Source: Spirochaetaceae bacterium (lineage in GTDB: Bacteria > Spirochaetota > Spirochaetia > Treponematales > Breznakiellaceae). Taken from it: DNA of 14,712 nt. A program made the position numbers and the translations under genes. The notes beneath the pieces are model-generated. The model saw only the letters and a list, made by a program, of their open reading frames with translations. It was not told the origin of the DNA and made no database searches. Location: contig JAITXS010000092.1 of the NCBI GenBank assembly GCA_031284645.1, forward strand, positions 1 through 14,712, in the 5' to 3' direction. Below are positions 1 through 6,823 of the stretch, piece after piece. Each line of letters opens with the position of its first letter. Positions within the stretch are counted from its first letter, which is position 1.

Positions 1-323
1 GAAACACCCAAACCATAACACATCTCTAAAAAACCATCCATCCTGATTGATGTTGTCGGTGCGATAGAACCTATAATATAACCCGGTTTTGCCGGACAGG
101 GGCCTGCATAAAAAATAACCCGTCCATAAAAATCAAGAGGGAGCTTTGTATGGTGTGTAAGTTCGGTTTCAATTCGTTTGTGCGCCGCATCCCGCGCTGT
201 TATAACTTCTCCGCTTAACTCAACAATATCACCTGCCCTCAACGAACAGAGTGTTTCTTGTGAAAGCGGCGTGTGTACTGTTTTTACCAACGGCCGATCA
301 TATATCGTTTTGTCTTCCCTCAT
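1..323 (-). CDS. fumB: Fumarate hydratase class I, beta subunit (partial)
   Basis: This is the first ~107 codons of the beta subunit of a two-subunit iron-sulfur fumarase, which interconverts fumarate and malate in the cytoplasm; its 3' part lies beyond the left edge. My translation from the ATG at 321-323 shows the family signature. There is an N-terminal segment with L-R-A-G-D and E-L-S-G, then T-A-R-D-A-A-H-K-R, then Y-A-G-P-C-P-A-K-P-G, then I-A-P-T-T-S-I-R-M-D. These are the RDxAHkr and GPxPxxPG...GPTTxxRMD motifs of the FumA/TtdB beta domain. The more usual G-P-T-T reads A-P-T-T here. The gene sits 23 bp behind the alpha subunit, so the two should be co-expressed. L-tartrate dehydratase beta is the main alternative, because the subunits are homologous. 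Identification as this family is firm; the exact substrate is inferred. Confidence 0.9.
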   Translation of the reverse strand, partial: MREDKTIYDRPLVKTVHTPLSQETLCSLRAGDIVELSGEVITARDAAHKRIETELTHHTKLPLDFYGRVIFYAGPCPAKPGYIIGSIAPTTSIRMDGFLEMCYGLGV

Positions 324-346
324 CTTTTCCGTCCGTTTCCCTTTGG

Positions 347-1192
347 TTATATGACTATGCTTTTATAACGCGCCGCATGACACTGAAAACAAAGCGCTAC
401 GGGTAATGCAGTAATATGACAGGGATACTGTTCTATATGCACGGCAAGTGCGCTTATCCTGCCGCCCATACCAAGGGGGCCGATGCCTAAATTATTAAGC
501 GCATCAAGTAGTGTTTGTTCAAATTCCGCATAAAAAGGATTTTTATTGCGCTCTGCAAGCGGCCTGATTAAGGCTTTTTTTGCAAGAAAAGCACAGTAAT
601 CCATCGTACCGCCCAGTCCAATCCCTAAAATAACAGGAGGGCAGGGCTTCCCGCCTGCACAGAGCATCGTTTTTAAGACAAAATCCTGTATTCCCTCTTT
701 CCCTGCTGAAGGACTTAATGTGGTAAACGCGCCCATATTTTCACTGCCGCCGCCTTTGGGAAGAACCGTGATTTTAACTTCGCTGCCACCGGTGATTTCT
801 GTATGAAGCACAGCCGGTGTGTTATCGCCGGTGTTTATTCTGTCAAGCGGATCACGGACAATGGATTTTCTTAAAAAACCTGCTGTGTATCCCCTGCGCA
901 CTCCTTCGTTTATCGCCGCAACAAGCCCTTCCCCCTGCCATGAAACCTCCTGCCCTATTTCCATAAAAATAACACAGCTTCCCGTGTCCTGGCAGACGGC
1001 GATTTTTTCTTTTTTTGCTACACAGATGTTTTCTATAATCATGGCAAGCGCGTCTTTCCCGTAAGGCGATTCTTCTTTATTAAGCGATTCTTTCAGTGCG
1101 GTAACATTGTCATCATTTATATTGCAGCACGCATCAATGATCAAGTCTGCGACAAGAGGGACAAGTTCTGCCGTATTAATCAAACGGGGCAT
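347..1192 (-). CDS. fumA: Fumarate hydratase class I, alpha subunit
   Basis: Alpha subunit (281 aa) of the oxygen-sensitive [4Fe-4S] fumarase. It carries the cluster and works with the beta subunit encoded just downstream. Three cysteines sit where the family ligates the cluster: C67 in CQDTG, C184 in KPCPP, and C271 in the C-terminal Q-C-H-A-A-R. Other family motifs are NTGDNTPA (120-127), GGGSENMG (147-154), GIGLGGTMD (190-198) and GIGPLGMGG (236-244). The length is typical of the separate alpha subunit, as opposed to the fused enterobacterial enzyme. The start is ATG at 1190-1192, only 2 bp after the corC stop, with an AAAGGA ribosome site inside the corC 3' end, so translation is probably coupled. 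L-tartrate dehydratase alpha (TtdA) cannot be excluded, but fumarase is the more likely call. Confidence 0.92.
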   Translation of the reverse strand: MPRLINTAELVPLVADLIIDACCNINDDNVTALKESLNKEESPYGKDALAMIIENICVAKKEKIAVCQDTGSCVIFMEIGQEVSWQGEGLVAAINEGVRRGYTAGFLRKSIVRDPLDRINTGDNTPAVLHTEITGGSEVKITVLPKGGGSENMGAFTTLSPSAGKEGIQDFVLKTMLCAGGKPCPPVILGIGLGGTMDYCAFLAKKALIRPLAERNKNPFYAEFEQTLLDALNNLGIGPLGMGGRISALAVHIEQYPCHITALPVALCFQCHAARYKSIVI

Positions 1193-1194
1193 TA

Positions 1195-1983
1195 CTATCC
1201 TTTTTCCGGCGTGTTTTCCCGGCGTAAAATAACTTTAATGCTGTTAATTTTTCTTCCGTCTATATCGTGGACAATAAAATCTAAATTATTATGGCGTATC
1301 TTTTCATTCTGAGCCGGAATTTTACCGAAGAGATCAAAAACAAAACCGCCCAGCGTATCGAATTCTTCGGTCGGCAGATCAACATTAATCGTCTTGGCAA
1401 GATCTTCTAAATTGACGCGGGCATCACAGAGCCAGGCATTGCCGCTTAATGTTATAATATCTTCTTTTTCGTTATCGAATTCATCCTGGATATCGCCGAC
1501 AATTTCCTCAAGTATATCTTCCATACTGATAATGCCGGATACACCTCCGTATTCATCAACAACAATCGCGATATGCACATGACGAGCTTGAAATTCATGA
1601 AACAGATCATCAATATGTTTTGATTCGGGAACAAAAAACGGTTTATGTAAAATTTCCTCAATTTCAAAATTATTTTTTGTGATCATTTTTTTGAGTATAT
1701 CTTTTACATATACTATGCCGATAACATTATCAATCGTTCCTTTGTAAACCGGAAAACGGGAGTGTTCGCTTTCTGCGATAATTTTCAAAACATCGTCTTT
1801 TGCGGCACCCGATTGAATGAATACAGTGTCGATACGCGGCACCATAATTTCTTTTACCATGATCTCACCGAATTCAATAACTCCGCGGATCATATCTTGT
1901 GTTGTTGTTTCAAGTGATTCGTAGTCTTTAATCAGATCATCTTTCTTGCCGAAAATCTTAATCAAAAAACTGTGTATATTCAT
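1195..1983 (-). CDS. tlyC: CorC/TlyC-family CBS-domain protein (haemolysin C-like)
   Basis: A 262-aa protein of the CorC/HlyC family. It has a CBS pair at about residues 45-165 (M-V-P-R-I-D at 48-52, SRFPVY at 75-80, V-D-E-Y-G-G at 142-147) and a C-terminal CorC_HlyC domain at about 178-255 (GGFVFDLFGKIP at 212-223). It has no DUF21 transmembrane block, so it is the short soluble form, like E. coli YbeX (CorC), which also neighbours ybeY and ybeZ/phoH. CorC has been linked to magnesium/cobalt efflux and YbeX more recently to ribosome metabolism; the 'haemolysin' name is historical. The CBS pair probably binds adenosyl nucleotides (inference). The start ATG at 1981-1983 is preceded by GAGGGA at good spacing. 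It lies 15 bp behind ybeY in the same operon. Confidence 0.92.
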   Translation of the reverse strand: MNIHSFLIKIFGKKDDLIKDYESLETTTQDMIRGVIEFGEIMVKEIMVPRIDTVFIQSGAAKDDVLKIIAESEHSRFPVYKGTIDNVIGIVYVKDILKKMITKNNFEIEEILHKPFFVPESKHIDDLFHEFQARHVHIAIVVDEYGGVSGIISMEDILEEIVGDIQDEFDNEKEDIITLSGNAWLCDARVNLEDLAKTINVDLPTEEFDTLGGFVFDLFGKIPAQNEKIRHNNLDFIVHDIDGRKINSIKVILRRENTPEKG

Positions 1984-1998
1984 ATAAAATCCCTCATT

Positions 1999-2475
1999 TT
2001 ATACTGATAAAATGCGTTCTTCTGATAATTCCGAAATAATATGCTCTTGTAAAAATAACATCGGCTCGGCAGCCAGAGCATCGGCGCTTATATCATGTAT
2101 GGTATGCTCTAAGCCGTCAAGATGCAGAATGCCGTGTACTAAAAGGCGGCGCAGCTCCTCGTCCTGACTAATGCCGAAGCGTTCAGCATTTTCCGGCAGG
2201 CTTTCAAGCGAGATAACTATATCGCCTGCTATATAACGTTCTTCGCCGTTTTCATGTATTGTTTCACTAATCGGAAACGAAAGGATATCGGTTGATTCTT
2301 TTTTTTGCCGGTATCGCTCGTTTAATTCTTGTATAAATGCGTTATTGCAGAAAAGAATTGAAATATCCCAGTTGACGCGGTGTATTTTTTCAAGTGTTTT
2401 TAAAATAAATTTTTTTGCCGCCTTATCCCAAACAGGCAAGTCCACCGCCTCTGCGGATATATCGACTTTATTCAT
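1999..2475 (-). CDS. ybeY: Endoribonuclease YbeY (rRNA maturation factor)
   Basis: YbeY is a zinc-dependent endoribonuclease needed for 16S rRNA 3'-end maturation and ribosome quality control. The 158-aa product ends in the diagnostic H-x3-H-x5-H metal motif, H114-GIL-H118-LDGLE-H124. Upstream are the conserved STDILSFP (61-68) and GDIVIS (84-89) segments. The reading frame is open for 36 more codons upstream, but the ATG at 2473-2475 is chosen for three reasons. It has an AGGCGG ribosome site about 6-7 bp upstream, it gives the normal family length, and the longer version would run deep into the pgpH gene. With this start the gene overlaps the upstream HD gene by 8 bp, which implies translational coupling. 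It is the usual partner of phoH and corC. Confidence 0.95.
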   Translation of the reverse strand: MNKVDISAEAVDLPVWDKAAKKFILKTLEKIHRVNWDISILFCNNAFIQELNERYRQKKESTDILSFPISETIHENGEERYIAGDIVISLESLPENAERFGISQDEELRRLLVHGILHLDGLEHTIHDISADALAAEPMLFLQEHIISELSEERILSV

Positions 2476-3949
2476 TGTTTTCCGCCTTTTGAGAATCAGG
2501 CGAATTTTGCGTTTTTTCGCCGGGGTCGGATATCTTGGGATAGTCAATTCGTGAATGATAGTAGCTTGCCAAAACACGGACAAAAACTTTTTTAATTATT
2601 TCCAGTTCACGAAAGGTTAATTCAGAATCTGCCAGCTGTTCCGCATCAACTTTTTTTGCTATTAATTCGTTGACGAATTTTTCAAGGCGGCTTACGCCGG
2701 GTTTATCAAGCGTTCTTACTGCCGCCTCGGTAACATCGGCAAGCATGACAACGGCGGCTTCTTTTGTGCGCGGAGGATTTCCCGGGTAACAGAAATCTTC
2801 CCTGTTGACCTCGCCTTCTTTTTTGATCGCTTCATTATAAAAATATGCGATAAGACTGTTGCCGTGATGGCTTGCAATGATATCAATTACTTCATTGGGG
2901 AGTCCTATTGCCCTGCCTTTTTCAATGCCAAGCTTAACATGGCTGCGAATAACCGTGGCAGAGAGACGCGGGTTTAAATCATCATGTTTATTATCGTTGT
3001 GCTGGTTTTCGACAAAGTATTCCGGTTGATCAATTTTCCCTATGTCGTGATAGTATGCGCCGACACGTGCCAGGAGAGATCGTGCGCCGATCCGCATACA
3101 GGCCTCCTCTGCCAAATTAGCGACAAGCATGGAGTGATTAAACGTGCCCGGTGTTTTTTGTGCAAGCTGCCTCATCAAAGGGGCGCCTAAATCCAGTAAT
3201 TCAATAAGTTTAAAGGTTGTCGCGCTATGGAGCAGATTTTCCAAAACAGGGGTAATGCCCAATACAAGCATCCCTGATGCTATGCCGTTCATCGCGGCCC
3301 AGAACACAACAACCGGATACGCAGAAGCATAAGCATTATGGGCCATAAAGATCGCGCTTGTGGTAATGATGTTGATAATGCCGACAATAAGACCCGCTTT
3401 TACCATATCCATACGCCTGCGCGCATCGTGCAGGACATAAGCCGCCGATATACCCGAGGTAAGCGCAAAAAGATAAGAGTACAAATCGTAAAAACCGGCA
3501 ACAAAAACCCCGAAGGGGAGGATCAGCCCCATAATTTTCGCGATACGGCTATTGATCATTATTGAAATTAACATAATGACAAGTGCTGTAGGGATCGCGA
3601 TTGAACCGGGCATATATTCCGAAAGATGCAACTTGCATAACTTCGCGCTGATAAAATAAAGCGCCGTCAATCCTGATAAAAGATATACTTCGTTATTGTT
3701 GAGTTTTTCTCCTGTGGCGCGGTAACCGCAGAGGTACACAAACAGAAAATAGTAAACCAAAATATAGAGAATGATAATTCCGGCTGTCTGATGCAAGGGC
3801 AAAATACGCGGGTTTACCGAGATACAGACCACAAGCAACAATGTTAGAAAAGTCGAAAGAGCCATCTGCCATGTCGCCGTTGATTCACGAATTCTTTTTT
3901 CGATTATTTGGATTAAATTTTCATATTCTTCGTTAAGTTTCTTTTTCAT
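2468..3949 (-). CDS. pgpH: 7TM-HD membrane phosphodiesterase (PgpH-like, probable c-di-AMP hydrolase)
   Basis: A 493-aa integral membrane protein with a C-terminal cytosolic HD phosphohydrolase domain, similar to PgpH/YqfF, which hydrolyses cyclic-di-AMP. Hydrophobic segments start at about residues 27-45 and continue through about 56-235, a 7TM-type bundle. The HD domain spans about 245-465, with candidate metal ligands H272 (FNHSML), H301-D302 (YYHDIGK), H337 (RSHVK), H361-H362 (SHHG) and D405 (LADVTEA). A polar tail rich in S/N/K/E follows. Canonical PgpH carries a long extracellular 7TMR-HDED domain between TM1 and TM2. Here only about 10 residues separate the first two hydrophobic stretches, so that sensor domain is absent. 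The start at 3947-3949 is chosen over one 28 codons upstream that would overlap phoH; its ribosome site is weak (GGAAAA). The product is inferred from the family. Confidence 0.88.
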   Translation of the reverse strand: MKKKLNEEYENLIQIIEKRIRESTATWQMALSTFLTLLLVVCISVNPRILPLHQTAGIIILYILVYYFLFVYLCGYRATGEKLNNNEVYLLSGLTALYFISAKLCKLHLSEYMPGSIAIPTALVIMLISIMINSRIAKIMGLILPFGVFVAGFYDLYSYLFALTSGISAAYVLHDARRRMDMVKAGLIVGIINIITTSAIFMAHNAYASAYPVVVFWAAMNGIASGMLVLGITPVLENLLHSATTFKLIELLDLGAPLMRQLAQKTPGTFNHSMLVANLAEEACMRIGARSLLARVGAYYHDIGKIDQPEYFVENQHNDNKHDDLNPRLSATVIRSHVKLGIEKGRAIGLPNEVIDIIASHHGNSLIAYFYNEAIKKEGEVNREDFCYPGNPPRTKEAAVVMLADVTEAAVRTLDKPGVSRLEKFVNELIAKKVDAEQLADSELTFRELEIIKKVFVRVLASYYHSRIDYPKISDPGEKTQNSPDSQKAENNE

Positions 3950-3962
3950 TATGATTTTCCGG

Positions 3963-4964
3963 TCAGACGCCGCGCTTCCCTTCGGATTTTGCGGAGACAG
4001 GGATAAAGGCGGGTTCGGCCTGCGCGTCATCATAAGCCTGTATGATTTTTTTTATAAGGGGATTGCGTACAACGTCTTCGGTATACAGTTTGGTTATTTT
4101 TATTCCGTCTATAGACGAAAGGATTGAAATCGCATGTAATAAACCTGACTCAATGTGTTTAGGCAGATCAATTTGGGTAATATCGCCGGTAATAACCGCA
4201 CGCGAACCATTACCAAGCCGCGTAAGGAACATCTTCATCTGCTCTTTTGTCGTGTTTTGCGCTTCATCAAGAATGATAAACGCATCGTTAAAACTCCTGC
4301 CGCGCATATAGGCAAGGGGCGCAATTTCTATCAGCCTGTTTTCTTCAAGACGGGCAATTGTTTCATAGGGAATCAGGGACTCCATCGCATCGTGGAGCGG
4401 ACGGAGATAGGGATTTATTTTTTGTTCAAGGTCACCGGGCAGAAAGCCCAAGCTTTCGCCGCTTTCTACAACGGGCCGCGTCAGTACAAGCTTTCTGATT
4501 TTTTTTGAAAGCACCATAGAAAGTGCAACGGCAATAGCAAGAAAGGTTTTTCCGGTACCGGCGGGCCCCACGGAAAAATTAACATCACAGCTGCGGATAG
4601 CATTGATATAAAGCGCCTGATTGTTACTGCGTGGAAATACCTTGGAAAACGCATGGGGAATTGAAATTATTGAATCTTTCATGTTTCCGGCACCTGCTTC
4701 CGTTTCCGCGGCACCGGCCAGAGCGCGTACATAATCGGGAGAAGGAATTTCCCCGTTATGGACAAGGTCAATAAGATTATCCATGACTTGCTTGAATTTT
4801 CCCTCGCCTTTTTCGTCAAGCCCGACCGGACGCAATTCATTTCCGCGAACCGTAACACGGCAGGCGAGGCTTTTTTCTATAGCCTTTAGATTTGCATCGT
4901 TTGAGCCGCACACGCTTTGCGCAAGATCCCTGTTGTCTAAAATTATTGTAACACCGTCGTGCAA
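3963..4964 (-). CDS. phoH: PhoH family ATPase (YbeZ)
   Basis: Cytosolic PhoH/YbeZ-type ATPase (333 aa from the TTG start), thought to act with YbeY in RNA metabolism. It has an N-terminal small domain with D-N-R-D-L and C-G-S-N-D, then T-V-R-G-N-E. A P-loop core follows, with Walker A GPAGTGKT (133-140), Walker B FIILDEAQ (229-236, D233 and E234), TRPVVESGE (162-170) and TGDITQIDLP (259-268). Two starts are possible. GTG at 4968-4970 has no ribosome site and would lie about 4 nt from the predicted transcript start. TTG at 4962-4964 has AGAGG 5 nt upstream and a predicted leader of about 10 nt, so I prefer it. It is the first gene of the phoH-pgpH-ybeY-corC-fumAB operon and ends 13 bp before pgpH. 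Confidence 0.95.
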   Translation of the reverse strand: MHDGVTIILDNRDLAQSVCGSNDANLKAIEKSLACRVTVRGNELRPVGLDEKGEGKFKQVMDNLIDLVHNGEIPSPDYVRALAGAAETEAGAGNMKDSIISIPHAFSKVFPRSNNQALYINAIRSCDVNFSVGPAGTGKTFLAIAVALSMVLSKKIRKLVLTRPVVESGESLGFLPGDLEQKINPYLRPLHDAMESLIPYETIARLEENRLIEIAPLAYMRGRSFNDAFIILDEAQNTTKEQMKMFLTRLGNGSRAVITGDITQIDLPKHIESGLLHAISILSSIDGIKITKLYTEDVVRNPLIKKIIQAYDDAQAEPAFIPVSAKSEGKRGV

Positions 4965-4981
4965 AAACACCTCTGGTATCC

Positions 4982-5010
4982 AGTATAAGGAGTTTTGTGC
5001 TAGTGGTCAA
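4982..5010 (-). promoter_or_regulatory. sigma70-type promoter of the phoH-fumB operon
   Basis: Read on the minus strand, TTGACC (5005-5010) and TATACT (4982-4987) are separated by exactly 17 bp. Each box matches the consensus at 5 of 6 positions. The predicted transcript start is around 4974-4977, giving a leader of only about 10 nt that begins almost at the AGAGG ribosome site of phoH. No other comparably good promoter was seen in front of the downstream genes. Confidence 0.75.
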
Positions 5011-5026
5011 GCTGCGTAGCGCCTCA

Positions 5027-5061
5027 TGTCAACGCAACGTAAAAATGTCCCCTTTTTTACC
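5027..5061. other. IS-end-like sequence (possible remnant)
   Basis: This stretch contains TGTCAACGCAACG followed by TAAAAATGTCCCC and a T-rich tail. From memory, this style (TGTCAAC plus AAAATGTCC on one strand, GGGGACATTTTTA on the other) resembles terminal inverted repeats of IS21/IS481-like elements. No transposase and no second copy of the end are visible in the window, so this would be a solo relic at most. Confidence is low without a search. Confidence 0.2.
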
Positions 5062-5078
5062 AACATGAAAAAGATACC

Positions 5079-5106
5079 GAAAAACAACCACCGTGTGCGG
5101 TTTTTC
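5079..5106. repeat. Inverted repeat in the divergent intergenic region
   Basis: The 7-bp arms GAAAAAC (5079-5085) and GTTTTTC (5100-5106) are perfectly complementary around a 14-nt loop. The structure lies between the phoH promoter and the promoter proposed for the dehydrogenase gene. It could be a weak plus-strand terminator, an operator or chance; it has no G+C-rich stem, so a strong terminator is unlikely. Confidence 0.3.
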
Positions 5107-5129
5107 AAATTGCGAACTAGCTATGGCTA

Positions 5130-5159
5130 TTGTAAGACAAGCCTATAAGAGATTATTAT
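5130..5159 (+). promoter_or_regulatory. Candidate promoter of the polyol dehydrogenase gene
   Basis: TTGTAA (5130-5135) and TATTAT (5154-5159) are 18 bp apart on the plus strand. The -10 box matches the consensus at 5 of 6 positions and the -35 box at 4 of 6. It would start transcription near 5166, about 30 nt before the ATG at 5196, upstream of the GGGGG ribosome site at 5187-5191. Plausible but not unique in this A+T-rich stretch. Confidence 0.4.
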
Positions 5160-5195
5160 CAATATTAAATATTTCTATGAATAAACGGGGGAAAA

Positions 5196-6812
5196 ATGCT
5201 TGAACTAACAAAAAAATGCCTTGCCGAAAGGCGAAAAGAGTTTGAAAAAGAAGGAATCAATGTTCCTTCTTTTAATCTTGACGAACTTGTCAAGCGTACA
5301 AGCGAAGCGCCTGTATGGATGCATGTAAGTGCGGGAAATCTCTTTAAGGCGTATCATTCAGTCCTTGCCCAAAAACTCATTGAGCAGGGAGCAAGCGATC
5401 GCGGGGTCATTGCCGTAGAGCCTTTTGATTATGAGATTATCGAAAAGGTTTACCGGCCCCATGACAACCTCAATCTGCAAGTCGTGATGAAGGCCGACGA
5501 CAGCCTTGAGACGCGGCTTGTGGCGAGTATTACCGAGGCAATTGCCGCGGACAGCGCCAACACGGCCTCGTGGGAGCGGCTCAAAACCATAAGCCGTGCT
5601 GCCTCCCTTACGATGGTAACGTTTGCGATTACCGAAAAAGGCTATGACCTGAAAACTATCGACGGTTCGTTCCGCCCCGATATCATTAAAGAATTCGATG
5701 CCGGCCCCGCAAAGCCCGTTCACGCGATGACAAAAATCACCGCGCTGATGCTTGAGCGTTATAAGAACGGAGCGACGCCGATTGCGCTTGTCAGTACTGA
5801 CAACTTTTCACATAACGGCGACCGCCTGCGTGACGCCGTGCTTGCCGTTGCCCGTGAATGGTTGGCACGCTCTCATGTTGAGCAAGGATTTGTTGATTAT
5901 CTTTCTAATCCCGCAAAAGTTTCCTTCCCGTTGAGCATGATCGATAAAATTACTCCCTATCCGTCTGAAAAGGTAAAACAGTGGCTGTCGGCCAAGGGAC
6001 TTGTCGGTATGGATATTATCAAGACCAGCAAGGGATCCGTTACGGCTCCTTTTGTGAATACCGAAGAAGCGGAGTATCTTGTTATCGAAGATGTTTTCCC
6101 TAACGGACGCATAGCACTTGAAAAAGCCGGTGCCTATTTTACCGACCGCGAAACAGTTGATAAAGTTGAGCGGATGAAAGTTTGTACCTGCCTTAATCCC
6201 CTTCATACGGCGCTTGCGATTTTTGGCTGTCTGCTTGGCTATAATTCTATTGCCGCGGAGATGCGGGATAAAGCGCTCTCTACGCTGGTACATCGAATCG
6301 GTTATGACGAGGGGATGCCGGTGGTAACTGATCCGCGTATCATTAAACCGAGTGAATTCCTTGCCGAAGTGCTTACAAAACGACTTCCAAACCCCAATAT
6401 TCCCGATACGCCGCAGCGTATAGCAACAGATACCTCACAAAAACTTGCCATCCGTTTTGGCGAGACGATAAAACTCTACCAGTCGAATCCCGCGCTTGAT
6501 GTAAAAAATCTCAAACTGATCCCGCTGGTACTTGCCGCCTGGTGTCGGTATCTTTTGGCCCTTGATGATGATGGAAAGCCTTTTACGCCAAGCCCTGACC
6601 CGCTTCTTGCGGATTTACAAAAAATACTGGCGGATGTCCGTTTTGGGGATGCCGCTTCAGCAAAAGGCAAACTCAAACCGATTCTTGCTAACCCCAAGAT
6701 ATTTGCCGTTGACCTTTACGATGCAGGTTTAGCGGATTTGGTGGAGTCTTATTTTGCAGAGCTGATTGCCGGGCCGGGTGCGGTGCGGCGAACGCTTGAA
6801 AAATACCTGTAA
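5196..6812 (+). CDS. Long-chain polyol dehydrogenase (fructuronate reductase / mannitol dehydrogenase family)
   Basis: A 538-aa cytosolic NAD(P)-dependent oxidoreductase of the long-chain polyol dehydrogenase family (UxuB, UxaB, MtlD, mannitol 2-dehydrogenase). The N-terminal nucleotide-binding segment is W-M-H-V-S-A-G-N-L-F (41-50), in place of the usual GAGNxxR-type loop. Family landmarks follow: STDNFSHNGDRL (200-211), FPLSMIDKITP (244-254), and the catalytic-region helix MKVCTCLNPLHTA (327-339), where K328, N334 and H337 are the likely catalytic residues. The K-to-N spacing is one residue longer than in classical K-x4-N-x2-H enzymes. The likely reaction is reduction of fructuronate to mannonate, or oxidation of a sugar alcohol; the sequence does not settle which. 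The ATG at 5196 has GGGGG 4 nt upstream. The transporter gene starts 11 bp after its stop. Confidence 0.85.
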   Translation: MLELTKKCLAERRKEFEKEGINVPSFNLDELVKRTSEAPVWMHVSAGNLFKAYHSVLAQKLIEQGASDRGVIAVEPFDYEIIEKVYRPHDNLNLQVVMKADDSLETRLVASITEAIAADSANTASWERLKTISRAASLTMVTFAITEKGYDLKTIDGSFRPDIIKEFDAGPAKPVHAMTKITALMLERYKNGATPIALVSTDNFSHNGDRLRDAVLAVAREWLARSHVEQGFVDYLSNPAKVSFPLSMIDKITPYPSEKVKQWLSAKGLVGMDIIKTSKGSVTAPFVNTEEAEYLVIEDVFPNGRIALEKAGAYFTDRETVDKVERMKVCTCLNPLHTALAIFGCLLGYNSIAAEMRDKALSTLVHRIGYDEGMPVVTDPRIIKPSEFLAEVLTKRLPNPNIPDTPQRIATDTSQKLAIRFGETIKLYQSNPALDVKNLKLIPLVLAAWCRYLLALDDDGKPFTPSPDPLLADLQKILADVRFGDAASAKGKLKPILANPKIFAVDLYDAGLADLVESYFAELIAGPGAVRRTLEKYL

Positions 6813-6823
6813 ACCGGTTTTTT

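Noticed and set aside
2476..2583. Upstream extension of ybeY to a 194-codon frame
   Set aside because: It lies inside the coding region of the HD protein, lacks family similarity, and the ATG at 2475 has a good ribosome site.
4155..4508. 117-codon plus-strand frame opposite phoH
   Set aside because: It overlaps the Walker-motif core of phoH and its translation shows no domain; antisense shadow.
5086..5127. CCGTGTGCGG-like stretch reminiscent of group II intron domain V
   Set aside because: The downstream sequence does not supply the complementary 3' strand, and no reverse transcriptase is present.
5808..6293. 161-codon open frame on the minus strand, opposite the polyol dehydrogenase gene
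   Set aside because: It lies wholly inside a gene with clear family motifs, has no recognisable domain and no good ribosome site; it is a shadow of the real frame.
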